A stretch of 64,000 nt of DNA, from positions 7,215,001-7,279,000 of the forward strand of contig JAULSR010000001.1 in the NCBI GenBank assembly GCA_030512295.1. The letters run 5' to 3'. Each line of letters opens with the position of its first letter. The first letter of the stretch is position 1. Positions 10,814-23,645 of the stretch are shown piece after piece. Made by a program: the position numbers and the translations under genes. The DNA is from Bombardia bombarda. Lineage: Eukaryota; Ascomycota; Sordariomycetes; Sordariales; Lasiosphaeriaceae. The notes beneath the pieces were generated by a model that was given only the letters and a program-made list of their open reading frames with translations, was not told the DNA's origin and searched no databases.

Positions 10814-12546
10814 GCATACTGCTCGGCTGGTCCATCAGCTATCCCTCCCACGCTGGAGCTCTCTATCTATCGAGGACGACAAGACGACAAGACGACGAGA
10901 CTGCCCATCATGCCGTCCCTGCCCTTGGTATTGATAGCCGCTCCACCAAACGCTAGCGCCACTTATTACTCCTGCCTGCCATCTTCTTCCACTCATTGTG
11001 CAAAGAAGGAGCAAGGCAACCCGCCAAAACCTAAGCCGGTTGCATTGCTCAGACATGCTGATCCCGCAATCTCGGGCACCGCGTAACATTGGCACTCTGC
11101 TGTGAGAGCTTTGTTGGGCATTTTGCAGCGGATAGACAGACCGACCGTCTCAACGATCGGAGCAATTTCAAGACACAAGATGCTCCTAGCTATTACGCTT
11201 GACACGACCGGCTCGTCTCAATCTTTGAAGTCATGGCCTAAACTCCGAAAGGGGCTGGACGGAATCTGACATCAGCAATATCAACAACAAACACCTCTTA
11301 GCTCTGCTATTTCTACATCATTTTGCCCCGGACTCACCTTCTACCGACCACATGCCCCTCTAATGATCTCTCTCCATCTCGCTATATTACACACACAACA
11401 CACACGCACACTTACTGTTCTGTACCGATCGGCCATCAACTAACTAAACCAACGCATCCGTCATGTTCCTCTGGCACCATACAGACGCTCACGTACCCAC
11501 ACTCACTCTTATTAACTTACCTAATCAACGAAAACGACGACGGTGATGATCACGAGGAAATGCATATTACCAAGGAGGCTTTATCGGGAGTACATATGTG
11601 TGTGAGAGTGTCACTCTTCGCAATCTCTTTCAACAAGGCTTTATCAACACGGCAGTATCTCGACTAGTGGTAACTGCTGGTGGTGGTAGTAGTAGTGGTG
11701 TTGGTGGTGGTGGTGGTGGTGGTGTGATCATAATACCCTTTCCATTTTCTTCTTCTTTCTTTTGTTTTCCATATTCATTCTTGTCCTTTTTGTGTCCTTC
11801 ATCAGGTGAGTGAGTGAGTGGGTGGGTGGTTGGGTCAGCATCATTTTCTTACTACTTCATCATTTATGTTGCGTTGGCTGGCCAGCTGGCTGGCGGACTT
11901 GCTGGTGGTGCGGTGCTATACGTGTATTTTGTGACACGGGTTTGTTGATCGAGAGGCAGTACTGATATTGACTGCTTTCCACCGACAGGGAGGATGGTGG
12001 ACGATGGGGTCGGAACGGCGGCGGCGCTTTTGTGTGTGAAATAATTACTTCTAAATACCCCCCCATCTCCCATTATCATTACATCATCGTACTATTATCA
12101 TTCATCGTTACTTTGATCCGACTCCACACAATACACATCGATATGTTGTTCATGAGTAAGAGGGAGGGTGATGATCATCTCTCTCAATATATTAGTTGTC
12201 GCCTTCAACAGCTCAAGCAGTGTCTCCTTATCTCAAAAACACCAATCTCCTCTCTTTTCATTCAACCATAAGCCCTTACGAGGCTAAAGAACTCTTCGCA
12301 TTGTATATAGGGTGATTACTCTTTTCTTCTTTTTTGTGTATCCGAGAAGGCCTAGATCAACTAACTCGCCTTACCGTATCTCCTACGCTACATCAGATAT
12401 AGTTTGCGCTGCACTGCACTGATTAACAGGCCACCGCGCCAGTGCGACTCCAAAACGTTACAACTCCCGCAGGTAGGGGAAAGAAAAAAAAATTCAAAGC
12501 TTTATCGGGTTTTCAATATCTCCTACACCCACCACCTCCCTTCTTC
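10814..12546. other. Long convergent intergenic region, UBTD / SEC26
   Basis: About 1.7 kb between the 3' ends of two genes. Contains a GGT microsatellite (11678-11724), pyrimidine-rich tracts and only short overlapping frames. An unrecognised non-coding transcript or overlapping 3' UTRs are possible, but nothing in the sequence proves either. Confidence 0.5.
11678..11724. repeat. GGT/TGG microsatellite
   Basis: Imperfect trinucleotide array of TGG/TAG/TGT units in non-coding sequence between convergent genes. Confidence 0.85.
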
Positions 12547-15500
12547 TTATGCTGTCGAACCAATCTTGTTCAGCCCCTTAAGCGATCCTAGGCTCAGAGC
12601 CAGCCCCTGTGATCTACTGCGTATCCTGACGAATCCCGTGATGGGACCATCCTCGCCCTCCTTCTCGATGCTCAGGTTTGCCAGTGCGTCCTCGCCTATT
12701 TCCCCCCCATATTAGTAAGTATATCCACATCTAAGTAGGTAAATAAGGATAAAAGAAAGGGGGGCAACATACCAAATACGCTTCTGGCATACAGATTTGC
12801 GCTGAGGAACTGGCAATCGCCCTTTAGACTGGCCTCTGGAGTGAGGCAGTTCATATTGGTACATGCCATAAGTTGGTCCAAGAAATCACGCAGCGTCTTG
12901 GCCTTGCTGTTGATGTTGACCTTGTTTTCCCACTCAAACTCGGTCCACATGGTTCTGAACTGCGTCTCGGTGCACGTGGCGGGCTGGATGTAGTCCATGA
13001 TATCGACGTGCAGGTCGTTCAGAATGACAACATTGGTGTCAGTCGAGTGTGCGCCGTCATAGACGACATTTCCAAAGATGACACCGGTGTCTGTAGATGA
13101 GACCTTGATGGTGCACTGCACATTATGGAAGTCATGGGGTCCGAGGTTCTGCGTTGTTGGCCGCTCAACAACCTTAAGGTCGCCAAGGGTGGCAAACTCC
13201 ACTGAGAGATTCTGGAGAGTTTCTGTAGTTTGGTTGACCAGCAGTACATCGAGAACAATATCGAACTGGTGGACCTTGACATAGGCCTCAGCATAAACGG
13301 GGTCGGAGAAGCCGGTAAGCTGCACGACTCTGCTGAGCTTGCCAGACAGGTCCTCCGATGCGCCATTATCGCCGCCAGTTGCTAGTTCAAGATCTTGCTC
13401 GATAGTGTCTGCACCGTCACCTACGTTCTTCTTCGAGAGCTGACGAATTGTCACAACATCATCAACCTGGATGGCTGTCTTGGCCCTTTCGTACGCTTCC
13501 TTTGCTGCGCGCTTCTTCTCCTCGACCTGCACCATAGCACGGAATGCCTTCCGTGTGTCATCGAGGTACACAGTCTCCAGTTCCTTGTGCTCACTGAACT
13601 CGGCGAGCGAACGCACGCAACTCATGATGCGGTCTACAGAATCCTCGTCAATAGGAGCCTTGACGAACTGCGATTGACCAACGCGGATAATAGAGATCAT
13701 GATGAGCATGGCCTCGGCGCGAAGGGCGTTTGTACGAGCAGCCTCCGAAGAGATCTCGGAGTGGCGCATGACGAGCTTTGTCAGCGTTGCGGACAGGACA
13801 GTCGCCAGATAGTAATCACCATCCAAGATAAGCTGCCTGAGAGGCGGCTTTTGGGAAGCCTTGACAGCCTCTAACTTGGCAGCGGCTGAGGACTGGCTGG
13901 TAAGAGCGGTCTCTGTGGCATATGTTCCATCGGCGAGAACCTTGCGGGACCCGGTCGGGGCGGTCTTGGGATGCCCATTGACTTGATCCTTATCCTTGTT
14001 CTCATCGTCGGCATCCACATGGTCTAATAGACGCTGTTCTGAGGCCAATATTGGGATCTCGCCCAAGCTAGACCGGATCTTCTTCCACGCCTCACGGATG
14101 TCCTTTTCTTCGAGCGAATATTCGCCCACGATCCAGAGAATGCCACGGTAGACCTTACCTGCGCGCACCTCGCTGAGCGTATCGACAAGCCTTTGGACAA
14201 TCGCTGGGCGGAGCTTGGGGAACTTCTCGACAACCTCCTTCACAAAGTTGATAACATCAACGGCAGAAGTGTTGTTGAAGTCGGCGATGAAGTCCATTAG
14301 CAAGTCGACAACACTGGCGGCGACCTCGGAGAACTTGATGGCGCACTGATGGATCGAGTGAATGAGCAGTTGGCGATATTCGGTGTTCTTTTCATACTCC
14401 TGGTCGACCGTCTTGGACAGCTCCTTCTTGAGAAGGAGGACAACCTCCTCGACATTTTTGCTCGAAACCATTTCCAGCGCAATTGTGAGAGCCTTTCTCC
14501 TGACGTCAATGTCGGGGCTGGAAAGAACTCGCAGAACCTCCATGATCAAGTCGTCCAAGATGCCCTCATTCTTGTGACGGAGCTGATCGACACGGTCTAG
14601 GACAATCAGCTTGACATTGTTATCAGCCTCCTTGATCGCAAGCTCAATAAACTTGGCGGCCGCGGCTTTGACAGCAACCGGGTTGTTGGTAAGTGCCGTC
14701 AAAGACGATGCTGCCTCATACACGACTGTCGATGCGCCGGCTTCTAGGAGGTCGAAGATGAGACGCAGGTAGCGCGGCTTGTGTTGCGAGTTTTGAACGG
14801 CATCTTTCCTGATAAATTCGAGCTCAACGAGTTGTAGGAGCTCCTCTGCGTTGGGGATGCTGTCAAACACGGAGCTTAGGTATGCCAGGGCCTTGTCGTG
14901 GCTGATGCTGGACAAGGCTGCGAAACCATTTCTCTTGCAGGTCGGGTCACTCTCGCCTTCGAGGAATGTAGAGATGAGCTCTGGCGCGTCGGGAATTAAG
15001 GAGGGCATAAAGTTGTGGATCGATGCGACGGCGAAAACGGCGTTCTTTCGTACATAGGCGTGGCGGTGTTCGAGACAGGACCTGGCGGAGGAAAGAAGGG
15101 GCTCGAGGAGCTCGGGCTCGCGAAGCTTGGAAAGGAAGCGAAGGGTGTTGCCACGAATGTATTCGTTGGGGTGCTGCAGATCGTTGCGAATGCCGTTGCT
15201 ACAATACTGCTGGGTCAAAATTGGGTGTTCACCCGACAATGGGAATAAAGAGGGCGACGCCTTACCACACGAGAATGAATTCCTGCTTCAGCTTCCCCTG
15301 GGCATCAAGCTTCGGGCAGATCTCGTAGTAGAAGTAAAGGAGCTTCTTCAGGGCCTTGGACTTTGAGGGCATAACGAATCGAATGATATGCATCAGCAAT
15401 TGAGGTAGTGGGTCACCGTTGAGCATGATGGTCAGGATGCGCTTCATGGTCTCGACCTTAGACTCGTCGGTGCCCTTCTCGAGCTGGGTGCGAAGCTCAG

Positions 15501-15567
15501 ACATGGTCGGCGTGCCATCGGACGCGCTGTCCTTGACCATGCTGTAGGAGCTCTCGAGGAACGACAT
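12547..15567 (-). CDS. SEC26: Coatomer subunit beta (beta-COP, Sec26)
   Basis: Core COPI coat subunit for retrograde Golgi-to-ER vesicles. Three exons on the minus strand: 15567-15266, 15198-12773 and 12695-12547; introns of 67 and 77 bp; 958 residues, the normal beta-COP size. N-terminal adaptin-type HEAT solenoid with the highly conserved LLMHIIRFVMPSKSK and IRNDLQHPNEYIRGNTLRFL segments (about 60-120). Mid-protein acidic linker (about 410-440), then the C-terminal appendage (DILDVLLVNQT-like region and NLYARSVFGEDALANLSIEK). The last exon supplies GPITGFVRIRSRSQGLALSLG and ends NKIGSTA. If the last intron is ignored, the frame runs into an unrelated tail. Divergent from the Mago gene, 684 bp between starts. 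Confidence 0.97.
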
Positions 15568-16251
15568 GTTGAGCGGTTGGTGACAGCAGGGCCGTCGGGA
15601 GCGTGAGAAAGAGTTTTAGCGGATTTATCGAGGGGCGGAATGCGTCGAGGATCGCGCTCGCTCCTGCTCGTGGGGGATTGGAGATTGGGTGTTTGTAGGG
15701 TAATTATAGCTTGACCGTCCTAGTTTCGCAAATGAATGTGCCTTGGGGATGCACGCCGGCAGACTCGATCGGGGGGTGGAACAGGGAAGCACCTGCACAG
15801 GCGGAGAGTGGTTTGGAGTGTGCTGGCAGCGCGGGGGAGCTGTTCATCACCTGTGTCGTGGTGGTGAGAGCCAAAGGGAGCCACCGTGGAGTCGGTCAGA
15901 GTACGGATAACACAGTATCTAAAGATGGCCTCCTGGGAGATGTGGCATTCTGGCCAGCCGTAGCACAGTCGCACGCACGCCCCTAGCACCCGTCCTTCCT
16001 CCCCTATTCGTTGGTTAGCTCAGATGAGCACTAGTTATGTAAGCGAGGATGGATCACGTGCTAAGCCTGCCCTTGCCAAGCGGGGTTTGCCCCGCCATTT
16101 GGGCTTTGGCACTTCGAGTCAGCCCTGGCGCGACTCCAAGGCTCGCTCGGGCTGTTGTCGTCAGAAGATTCGGGGCGTGCCGCGCTTTTGCTGATTCCGA
16201 TCACCGTTTCGCCCACTCTTCGGTCAACAACAGCAGATTTCAACCGCAACC
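15568..16251. other. Divergent promoter region, SEC26 / mago
   Basis: 684 bp between the start codons of two constitutive genes on opposite strands. GC-rich near both starts. Frames here on both strands lack any family signature. Confidence 0.5.
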
Positions 16252-17017
16252 ATGTCCGCCACAAACGAGCCGTTTTACCTGCGCTACTAGTATGCGATCC
16301 TGTCCCATCTTTTATTCCACCTGCGTGCTAACATGCAGCCAGCTCCGGCCACTCAGGTCGTTTCGGCCACGAGTTCTTGGGTATGCCGACCTAGACGAGA
16401 CGCCCCCCCACCACGCGAAATGGGAGATATGTGCTAAAGCCCCGTTACCTTCAGAATTCGACTTTCGCGTACTAGGCGATGGCCGCAGCGCGACAGCTCG
16501 CTATGCCAACAACTCGAACTACCGCAATGACAGCTTGATCCGCAAAGAGAGTATGAGCTGGATGCCCATCCGGCGGTCGTGGATACAGTTGTTTGCTGAC
16601 CAGCTGCAGTGTGTGTTAGTTCCCTCGTCATCGACGAGATCAAGCGAATTATTAAATCGAGCGAGATTATGAAGTACAACCAATCGCCTTGTCCAGTATA
16701 GCGGGAACGGGTGGCTAACAGGAGAGCAGGGAAGATGATGCGAAGTGGCCTACAAAGAATAAGGACGGCAAACAAGAGCTTGAGATTCGCGTCGGAAATG
16801 ATCACATCTCTTTTGAGGTAAGCTGAATGTGTCTCTATCGAAGCTGCAAGACCACCTGTTAACACGATATATACAGACTGCCAAGATCGGCTCGATCAAC
16901 GACGTCACAGACTCTGCAGACCCAGATGGCCTGCGCGTGTTTTACTATCTCGTACAGGATCTTAAGGCGCTTGTGTTCAGCCTCATAGCGCTGCACTTCA
17001 AGATCAAGCCTATCTGA
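16252..17017 (+). CDS. mago: Mago nashi homologue, exon junction complex core subunit
   Basis: Partner of Y14 (RBM8A) in the exon junction complex that marks spliced mRNAs. Six exons: 16252-16289, 16343-16380, 16455-16550, 16610-16673, 16730-16817 and 16877-17017, all GT-AG introns of 53-74 bp; 154 residues. Family landmarks in order: FYLRYYSGHSGRFGHEFLEF, ARYANNSNYRNDSLIRKE, VSSLVIDEIKRIIKSSEIMK, EDDAKWP, LEIRVGNDHISFETAKIGS and the C terminus GLRVFYYLVQDLKALVFSL... HFKIKPI. Start ATG has context CAACCATG. Five introns in 465 coding bases is the highest intron density in the window. No damage seen. Confidence 0.97.
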
Positions 17018-18784
17018 TCGGTGGAGCCTCTCAACTTCCCAAGACAACCGTGATACCCTTTGGCGGGAAGCCTGATTTTGGTGGCATTCTAATGGCGTTT
17101 TTGGGGGGACAAGAAAGTTTATTGCGTGACAGGAAAATAAAACTGTCGTTCATATCAGGCCACTCATGTTTGGCATGGCAGAGCAGGGCTGCCAATTTAT
17201 CGGAGCTGAGCATTCGGCAGCATTACGGAGCATACTTGGCTGATTGGCCCCGGGCAGACAGACAAGGTATGTGTTGAAGCTTGACGGATCCGAGGTTCGA
17301 TACAAAAGGGACGGGACGGTAGGCTTCATGATAATGCCAAGCCCCGGCTCGCCGCCCACCGCAACACACCTTTTACGAATTGGAACTCGGGTGCTTATTG
17401 CAGAGTCGGAATATGTTCGTGCGTGGCACTGCGTTTGCTAGCTCAGGAACCGCAAACGAATCAATTATGAACAGCTGTGTTTGCGTGCAGGGTTCGGAAG
17501 CTGCATCACACACCGGAATGGAAGCTTTTGAACTTTTTTTCCCTGGGGATTCCTATTTTGGTACTAGGAGAGAAAAGCAAGACTCTTGACCACCATGCAT
17601 GCAAGCAGACAGTGCTTTGGTGCCTTAAATGCCACATGCTGGAACGCCTGGGACCTGGTACAAGCTAGCAGTGTCTTTGTCCTGCATTATCTTGTACGAT
17701 CCGACAGCGTCCTCGTTCAACGCGAGAGGATAATGGCAGACCTAGATAGGCCTTGACGTTTCTGGTGGCGTTATAGGTTCTTTCTGAATTAACCTCAACT
17801 GAGCTGTTGATCGTTGGGATCTGACGGCACAGTGGACTGAGCTTGCACAACTGACACTGACACCACTGACAACTGATTGACACTGACAAGACAATTGCCC
17901 GGCGCGGTGCTGGCACGACATTTGCCGCACCACCACCACCACCACCACCACCCACCACCAGAACGGTCCACCATAACTATGAAATCCGTGCAGTGCAGTG
18001 CAGTACAGTGCAGTGCCATCACCTCTCACGCACCTCATTCCAAGGTTCGTCATTGCTCGTCAACTGGGCCGATCGCATCACGCATCTGGCCACCCTCGAA
18101 CATTGCATCTCCGCATCAGTATCTGTCGGGTTTGACATCTTGTTTCTCTGCCTTCCAGCAGCCTAATTCAGCTCCCTTCACTCTGCTACTGCGTTCTGCA
18201 TGCACTGTATGTACCACCACGAATAACTGGTAACTGGCAACCATTAACCCCACGACGTTAAGCGCGACCGTGCCCTTCCCCGCGAAAGGACGATTGCGAT
18301 TTCATGGCGCTACTCTAAATCCACTTAGCTTCCCAGTTAAGTGCCACCACCACGAGACCATCGGCGGCGACTGCCATCAACAGCGCAGCCAGTTTAGACA
18401 AACGGCTGCACCGCTTTCGATTTCTGCTCATCCCGCCCGCCCGTTGCGATACCGGGTGACAAGATCGCATTGGTCCCTCTGAGACCCCCCATTCGTCGCG
18501 GTAGTCCCAGCGACCCCCGAATTTCCATTCCTTGACCAGCACCACCATACAGACCTACCTAGGTCATACCTACTTTAAGTCCTACATAGCAGAGATACCC
18601 AGGTGGCCCCTCCCCCCTTCTCTCATCCATCATCATTCGCATCACATAACCACGACCCACGGCCCATCGCGCTATCCTCCGCTTTGCGATCCATCCAATC
18701 GACTCCACCTCTCCCCGGCCGCGCATCGAACACCCTGTTATTAGTTGAGGCCCAGCCTCAATCCCCCCCTTGGAAACGCCAGCC
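17018..18784. other. Long intergenic region, mago / GID4
   Basis: About 1.77 kb. Holds a CAC microsatellite (17928-17960), a short CAGTG tandem repeat (17989-18016) and low-complexity C-rich sequence leading to the GID4 start, probably a long promoter/5' UTR. Frames at 17050-17441 and 17877-18233 have no recognisable domain. Confidence 0.5.
17928..17960. repeat. CAC/CCA microsatellite
   Basis: Near-perfect trinucleotide array in the intergenic region upstream of the GID4-like gene, followed about 30 bp later by a pentanucleotide CAGTG array (17989-18016). Confidence 0.85.
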
Positions 18785-20475
18785 ATGCCCACGCCCTCAT
18801 CGAACGCGCCGCCTGCTGCTCAGTCATTGCCGTCGCCGTCGTCGTCGTCGCGCTCCTCCTATCTCTTTTCATCATGTCCCGACCCCGATGAACAGCAGCA
18901 GCAGCAGCAGCAGCAGCAACAGCAACAGCAGCAACAGCAGCAACCATCTCCCCTCGTCACTCCCCAATCTCAGTCAGCGTCATCTCCCCACTTACCGTCT
19001 AGCTGGCATCCCCCGCGACCTCCGCCCTCTTACCTCACGAGCGGCGTTTTAAGCAGTGCACGCAGAGCGCGCGCCGCCGATACAGGCATGGATGATGACG
19101 CAACAACGTCGCGATCCACCACCACGTCGCCCGGCCCGCAATCGCAATCGGACAGCAACCTCGATCTGGAACAGGAATCGGATGGCGGCGGCAGCAGCGT
19201 GGCGATCTCGCGAGACGGGATGGAAGAAGACGGCGGCCGTAAGCAAGCCGACGATGGGGATGACGAGATGATGATGATGGTGATAGATGCCGCCAGTGAG
19301 CCATCGCCGCCATCGCCGCAGTCATCGTCGCGTCTGCGCCCCTACGAGGGAGCAGATGCAATCCCAGAAAGCAGCAGTAGTAGTAGCACTGCCACTGCTG
19401 CTGCTGCTGTCACTAGACGAACAGGTCGGAGCGCAGATGGCGCGCTGCTGCAGTACAGGAGAAAACAAAAAGGCGCTGCCGCCGCCATCGCCGATTTCGC
19501 CTCGCCGGCGTCCACCGTCGCGGCGGATGTGAATGACACGGCCAGCTGGGATGCGATGGGCAATGCCCCGCGGTGGGTGGAGGACAGTGGACTCGCCGGG
19601 ATGGGCTACGAGTACTCGCACATGAGGGTGATACCCACTTCGCCGTCGTCGTACCTGCGGCCCGGCAGCCGGTTTACAGGGACGCAGCAGTCTGAGCGGC
19701 AGCGGTACGAGGTACAGGTTGACATCAAGCACGTTGACTTGAGGGAGTCGTTTCTGTGTGGATATTTACGGATTCAAGGTTAGTACCGAGCAAGTGGCCC
19801 CCTTCCGTACGCGCGCGCGCGGGTATGTTTGTTGGACGGTTGAATTGGGAGTTTTGGATCGCCTCATTTTATGGTCGGGCAGCAATAAACTTTAAAAACA
19901 AGCCATTTGCTAAAGAAAACATGCTAACCCCCCAAAAATAGGGTTGACAGACGACCACCCGACTCTCACGACATATTTCGAGGGCGAGATAATTGGGACG
20001 AAATACGGCTTCATCACGCAACACCCGTCGTGGGGCGCGACGGACAAGATTGATCTCTCTCACTGGGGCAAGTTCACGGCGTTTCGTCCGTATGCGAAGC
20101 AGGCGCGTAAGGGCGGCAACCAGGCCTTGATCGAGGGCGTGGCGCAACGCGAAAACATATTTATGCGCTGGAAGGAGCACTTCCTCGTCCCGGACCACAG
20201 AGTCAGGACAATCAGCGGCGCGAGCTTTGAGGGCTTCTACTACATTTGCTTCAACCAGCTCAGGGGCGAAGTCAGTGGGATTTACTTCCACAGTAAGAGC
20301 GAGAAGTGAGTTCTTTTTTTGCCGCCCCTCCCCCCAATACCCTTTTCTGGTTATGTTTTGAATTTGTGTTTGTAGTATGCTAACTGGTGTTTTTTTTTGT
20401 GTATCCAGATTTCAGCAGCTAGAGTTGAAGCATGTTGAGGATAAGGGCTGTTTTGGAGCCATGGAGTTCAGATGA
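18785..20475 (+). CDS. GID4: Vid24/Gid4 family degron receptor of the GID/CTLH ubiquitin ligase
   Basis: In yeast, Gid4 recognises N-terminal proline degrons of gluconeogenic enzymes and delivers them to the GID ligase. Three exons: 18785-19778, 19942-20305 and 20409-20475; 474 residues. The first 300 residues are low complexity: polyglutamine of 17 (residues 37-53), Ser/Ala-rich and Asp/Met-rich runs. The beta-barrel Vid24 domain starts near 310: VQVDIKHVDLRESFLCGYLRIQG, then LTDDHPTLTTYFEGEIIG, SWGATDKIDLSHWGKF, FMRWKEHFLVPDH and SFEGFYYICFN. The C terminus is HVEDKGCFGAMEFR. The start was set at the ATG at 18785 rather than a non-ATG start further up. N-terminal length far exceeds yeast Gid4 but is common in filamentous fungi. 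Confidence 0.92.
18893..18943 (+). repeat. CAG/CAA polyglutamine-coding repeat
   Basis: Seventeen consecutive glutamine codons, eight CAG then mixed CAA/CAG, inside the disordered N terminus of the GID4-like protein. Confidence 0.95.
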
Positions 20476-21273
20476 AATTTCTGAATGACCTTTTCCACTT
20501 TTAGGTGGCCTGGTCATAGTAATGTGCTGGAGGGTCTGCCGCGACGCGAAGGAGGGCTAATCAGGCCTTTTTGAACTCCGTGGTGGCCAAGGGAAGGAAA
20601 AGCTCATCATCATAAGCGGAAGGCCGGCATTGTTCAACCAAATGGGGAGGAAAAGGTTGAGGTAGTTCGGGACTTGCCATTGTCCCATGCATATCAGTCG
20701 GTTCTGCTTTGCTCTTCCTCCTTATAGGCTATTTTTGCGGATCTTGTTTTCGTCTTCAAGTGGCGGGATGGTGGGGGACATCAGCTCGAAATAGTACTGC
20801 CGCCAATGCATTATTCTCTTTATTGTAGGTAGGGTGGCAGCTTTGGTTTTTTTTGTTTTTCCCATTTTTTCCCCCCAGCGAAATAGGCAGACGGATGCAC
20901 GGACGGGGGAGAACAGAACAATTGGAAACGGCGAATGGATATCATGAAATAAGAGAGAGGGTTTGAGCCCCCTTTATTTTTGTTGCAATGGCCTGGACAG
21001 GTATGGCATGGTGGTATGGCATGGCATGGCATAGCGTTAGGGTTTATGAGGTTTATCTTTTAGCTGGTTGAACGAGGAGGAAGGAGAGGATGAAAGCGGG
21101 AGAGAAGAGGAGGTGAAAGATTCGGCCACCGGGTGGGAGGGCATCGAAAGCGGGAAAAAGAAATATTATGAACAAATATGCAGATGTGATCAGCAGCATA
21201 CTTTCGTTGTACATTGTTAATTGGGTATCTAAAGGCTCCTTCACACATGCAACCAGCCCACCACAACCAAAGA
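20476..21273. other. Convergent intergenic region, GID4 / TRM11
   Basis: About 0.8 kb between two 3' ends; T-rich runs and a short GGCAT-type repeat near 21003-21032. Only spurious short frames. Likely the two 3' UTRs. Confidence 0.5.
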
Positions 21274-23109
21274 TCAGTTTGCTGGTGTCATCGGTGTCTC
21301 AAACTTGCTGAAATAAGCCCGTCGGAACGGGTTCAGCTCGTCGACCGTCTTGCCGAGTAGCTCTCTTGTCTCGTCGCGAGCTTTCATCGCCTCGGGGTCG
21401 ACTTGAGCGTTGGGGAGACGGCGGTAGGTTATGAGGCGGCGGGACCCTGCATTTTATTGTCAGAATATCCAGTGGATATAGTATCTGTGTGCATCGCAAG
21501 GGTTGACGATACGCCCTGAGAAGATAAGGGGGAACGGGAGGGGGCAAAACAAAGAAAAGGGGGAAGACTTACATTTGCTAAACACCTGTGTGCAGACTGC
21601 GACGATCTCCAGATAGGGGTGAGTCGGAACGGGGATCTCCTGTTCCTCATCGTTGGCGGTGGGCATCCAGAACGACAGCCGCCCATTGTCGACGAGCGTC
21701 TGCGCGGAAAACTGTAAGATGTCGTCGAGCATGGCCAGGAAGCTGTAGGGCTTCTTGGGCGGGACGAAGTCGGACTGTCTGTTTTCCATCGAAAGGTCAT
21801 ATCAGCCTCTGGTCGCCAGGATACATGGATGGGATATGAGTTGGGCAAGGCTGATCCGCGGTGTCTTTGACGAGATATATTGGGGGTAGTAATGACGATG
21901 ATGATGAAACCACTTACTTGTACATCTCGATTCCCTTGGGGATAATCCAGGGGGACTTTTCTGGGTCGCGCACGCCGAGCACTCGCAGCCCTTCTCTGAC
22001 ACCATATGGCGGGTCACAGAGAATGCCATCAAAGACGCGCCCGCGGGCACCGTCCTCGCCGCCTTCGCCGAGAGCCATCTTCCGAATCGGCGAGTTGGTC
22101 AGATCCGCGGTGAAGACGCTGCCCAGGTTGCCGACCAGGCCATACTGCTCAAAGTTGCCCTTGAGCGTCTTCTTGCCCTCCCCCCTGATGCTCCTCCCGT
22201 CAATGTCGCTCCCAAACGCCAGCGCGCCAAACTGCGCGCACGCGATCGGGAAGCTCCCCGTGCCCACAAAGGGGTCGTACATGAGCTTCCCGGGGGCCGC
22301 CAGGGCGATGTTGGCCGTGATGAGGGCCAGCTCGGCGTCCATGGACGTGGTGCTGATGTAGCGGCGCTTCTTGAGGTCGAGCTTCTTGGGCAGGTCGCGG
22401 GCGCCGGTGGCGAAGTAGCGGCCGAAGAAGTAGGCCTTGGGGTCGGGGATGCCGAGGGGGGTCGAGTCCAGGATCCAGTCCTCGAAGAGGATGAACTCCT
22501 GGTCGGGCTTGCTCATCTTGATGGGGCCGGCGAAGCCGAGGTAGGCGAACGAGTTGATGATGCGCACCTTGTCGGCGCCCGAGCGCGAGCTCTGGTACGA
22601 GTCGAAGCTGAACTTGAAGGAGCACGAGGCGTACTGGGGCCAGAGGTGAGCGGTCTTTGAGCGCACGGCGGCGTGCACGTCGTCGAGCGTCAGGCCTGCG
22701 CCCCAGAGCTCGTGGATGGTCTGCACCAGGATGGACCGCTGGATGAGACGCTTGGCTGCATCTTCGGAGGGGAGGTTGACGATGCAGAAGGGTGACTGTT
22801 TAGGGTGGTGTGTGAGAAAAGGGGGATTCTTATAAAGTTGTTTCTGTTTTGGGTTGGGGTTGGGTATGAGAGAGGGGGGGAATGAGGGGGGAAGGGGGTT
22901 CAGGCGATGCAGCTGTTGTACGATCTGAGAAGGGCGGAGGTTTGCTTTTTCTTTTTCTTTTTCCTCTTTCTCTTTCTCTCAAGTCAGAAACATACTTCCA
23001 AGCTATATGAGATGACTTTGAGATCGATCCCCTCGATTATTGCCAGGGCCTGGATCTCAGGAAGGCGAAATGTCTCGTGAGACTGTGAGAACCGAATGAG
23101 GTACTCCAT
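21274..23109 (-). CDS. TRM11: tRNA (guanine-10-N2)-methyltransferase catalytic subunit Trm11
   Basis: With Trm112 it methylates G10 of tRNAs. Four exons on the minus strand: 23109-22996, 22795-21918, 21778-21573 and 21446-21274; 456 residues. N-terminal THUMP-like half starts MEYLIRFSQSHETFRLPE and continues SPFCIVNLPSEDAAKRLIQRS. The Rossmann methyltransferase half shows the SAM loop DPFVGTGS at about 212-219, the acidic strand GSDIDGR at about 233-239 and the catalytic DPPYG at about 299-303. The C terminus carries PPKKPYSFLAMLDDILQF and ends ELNPFRRAYFSKF plus a short tail. The first intron (200 bp) contains a long pyrimidine/purine tract. All catalytic motifs are intact. Confidence 0.95.
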
Positions 23110-23645
23110 CGTGCTTCTTTCTTGTCTTCTCGATCCGACTCTTTTTCTAAGTTTCGCCTAATGGCGTTTATCTCGATCCACTGGGTGTGTTTGCTGAACG
23201 TGTGAAAAGCTTTGTCACAAAACCCATTCCTGGTAGATTTCTTAGTAGATGGTAGTGAACCGTGTAAAATTCCGTCATACGTTTGTGTGCTTGTTGCTCT
23301 CTTTCGTTGAGTCACTGCGAGTTTGTTAAGGAGAACAAGGGTGGAAAGCCAGCCAAAAAGTAGCGCGAAGAGTATGATCTGGCTGGACGCGGGGGGTGAG
23401 CAGATACAGACGCCGCCCATTGTGGAGACTACCATGTAAACTCAGACCCAAATGATTGGACGGGCATATTAAAGCTACCCCTGGCGTGCTAGTACTCCCT
23501 TGACTTTTTTCTGCTTGCAAGCTTGCCTGTCGAGCTCCTTCCTGCAGCGGTCCTTCCCACATCTATCAAGGCGTCTAGCACAACTTTTGCGAATCTCGAC
23601 ATCTTCAAGCATAACCCATAATCTTTTTATAATTGACACGAAGCA
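23110..23645. other. Divergent promoter region, TRM11 / RPP40
   Basis: 536 bp between the starts of two tRNA-processing genes on opposite strands. Sharing one promoter region could co-ordinate them; this is inference. No domain-bearing frame is present. Confidence 0.5.

Noticed and set aside
17928..18016. CRISPR-like or regulatory array at the CAC and CAGTG repeats
   Set aside because: Simple microsatellites without spacers; this is a eukaryotic genome.
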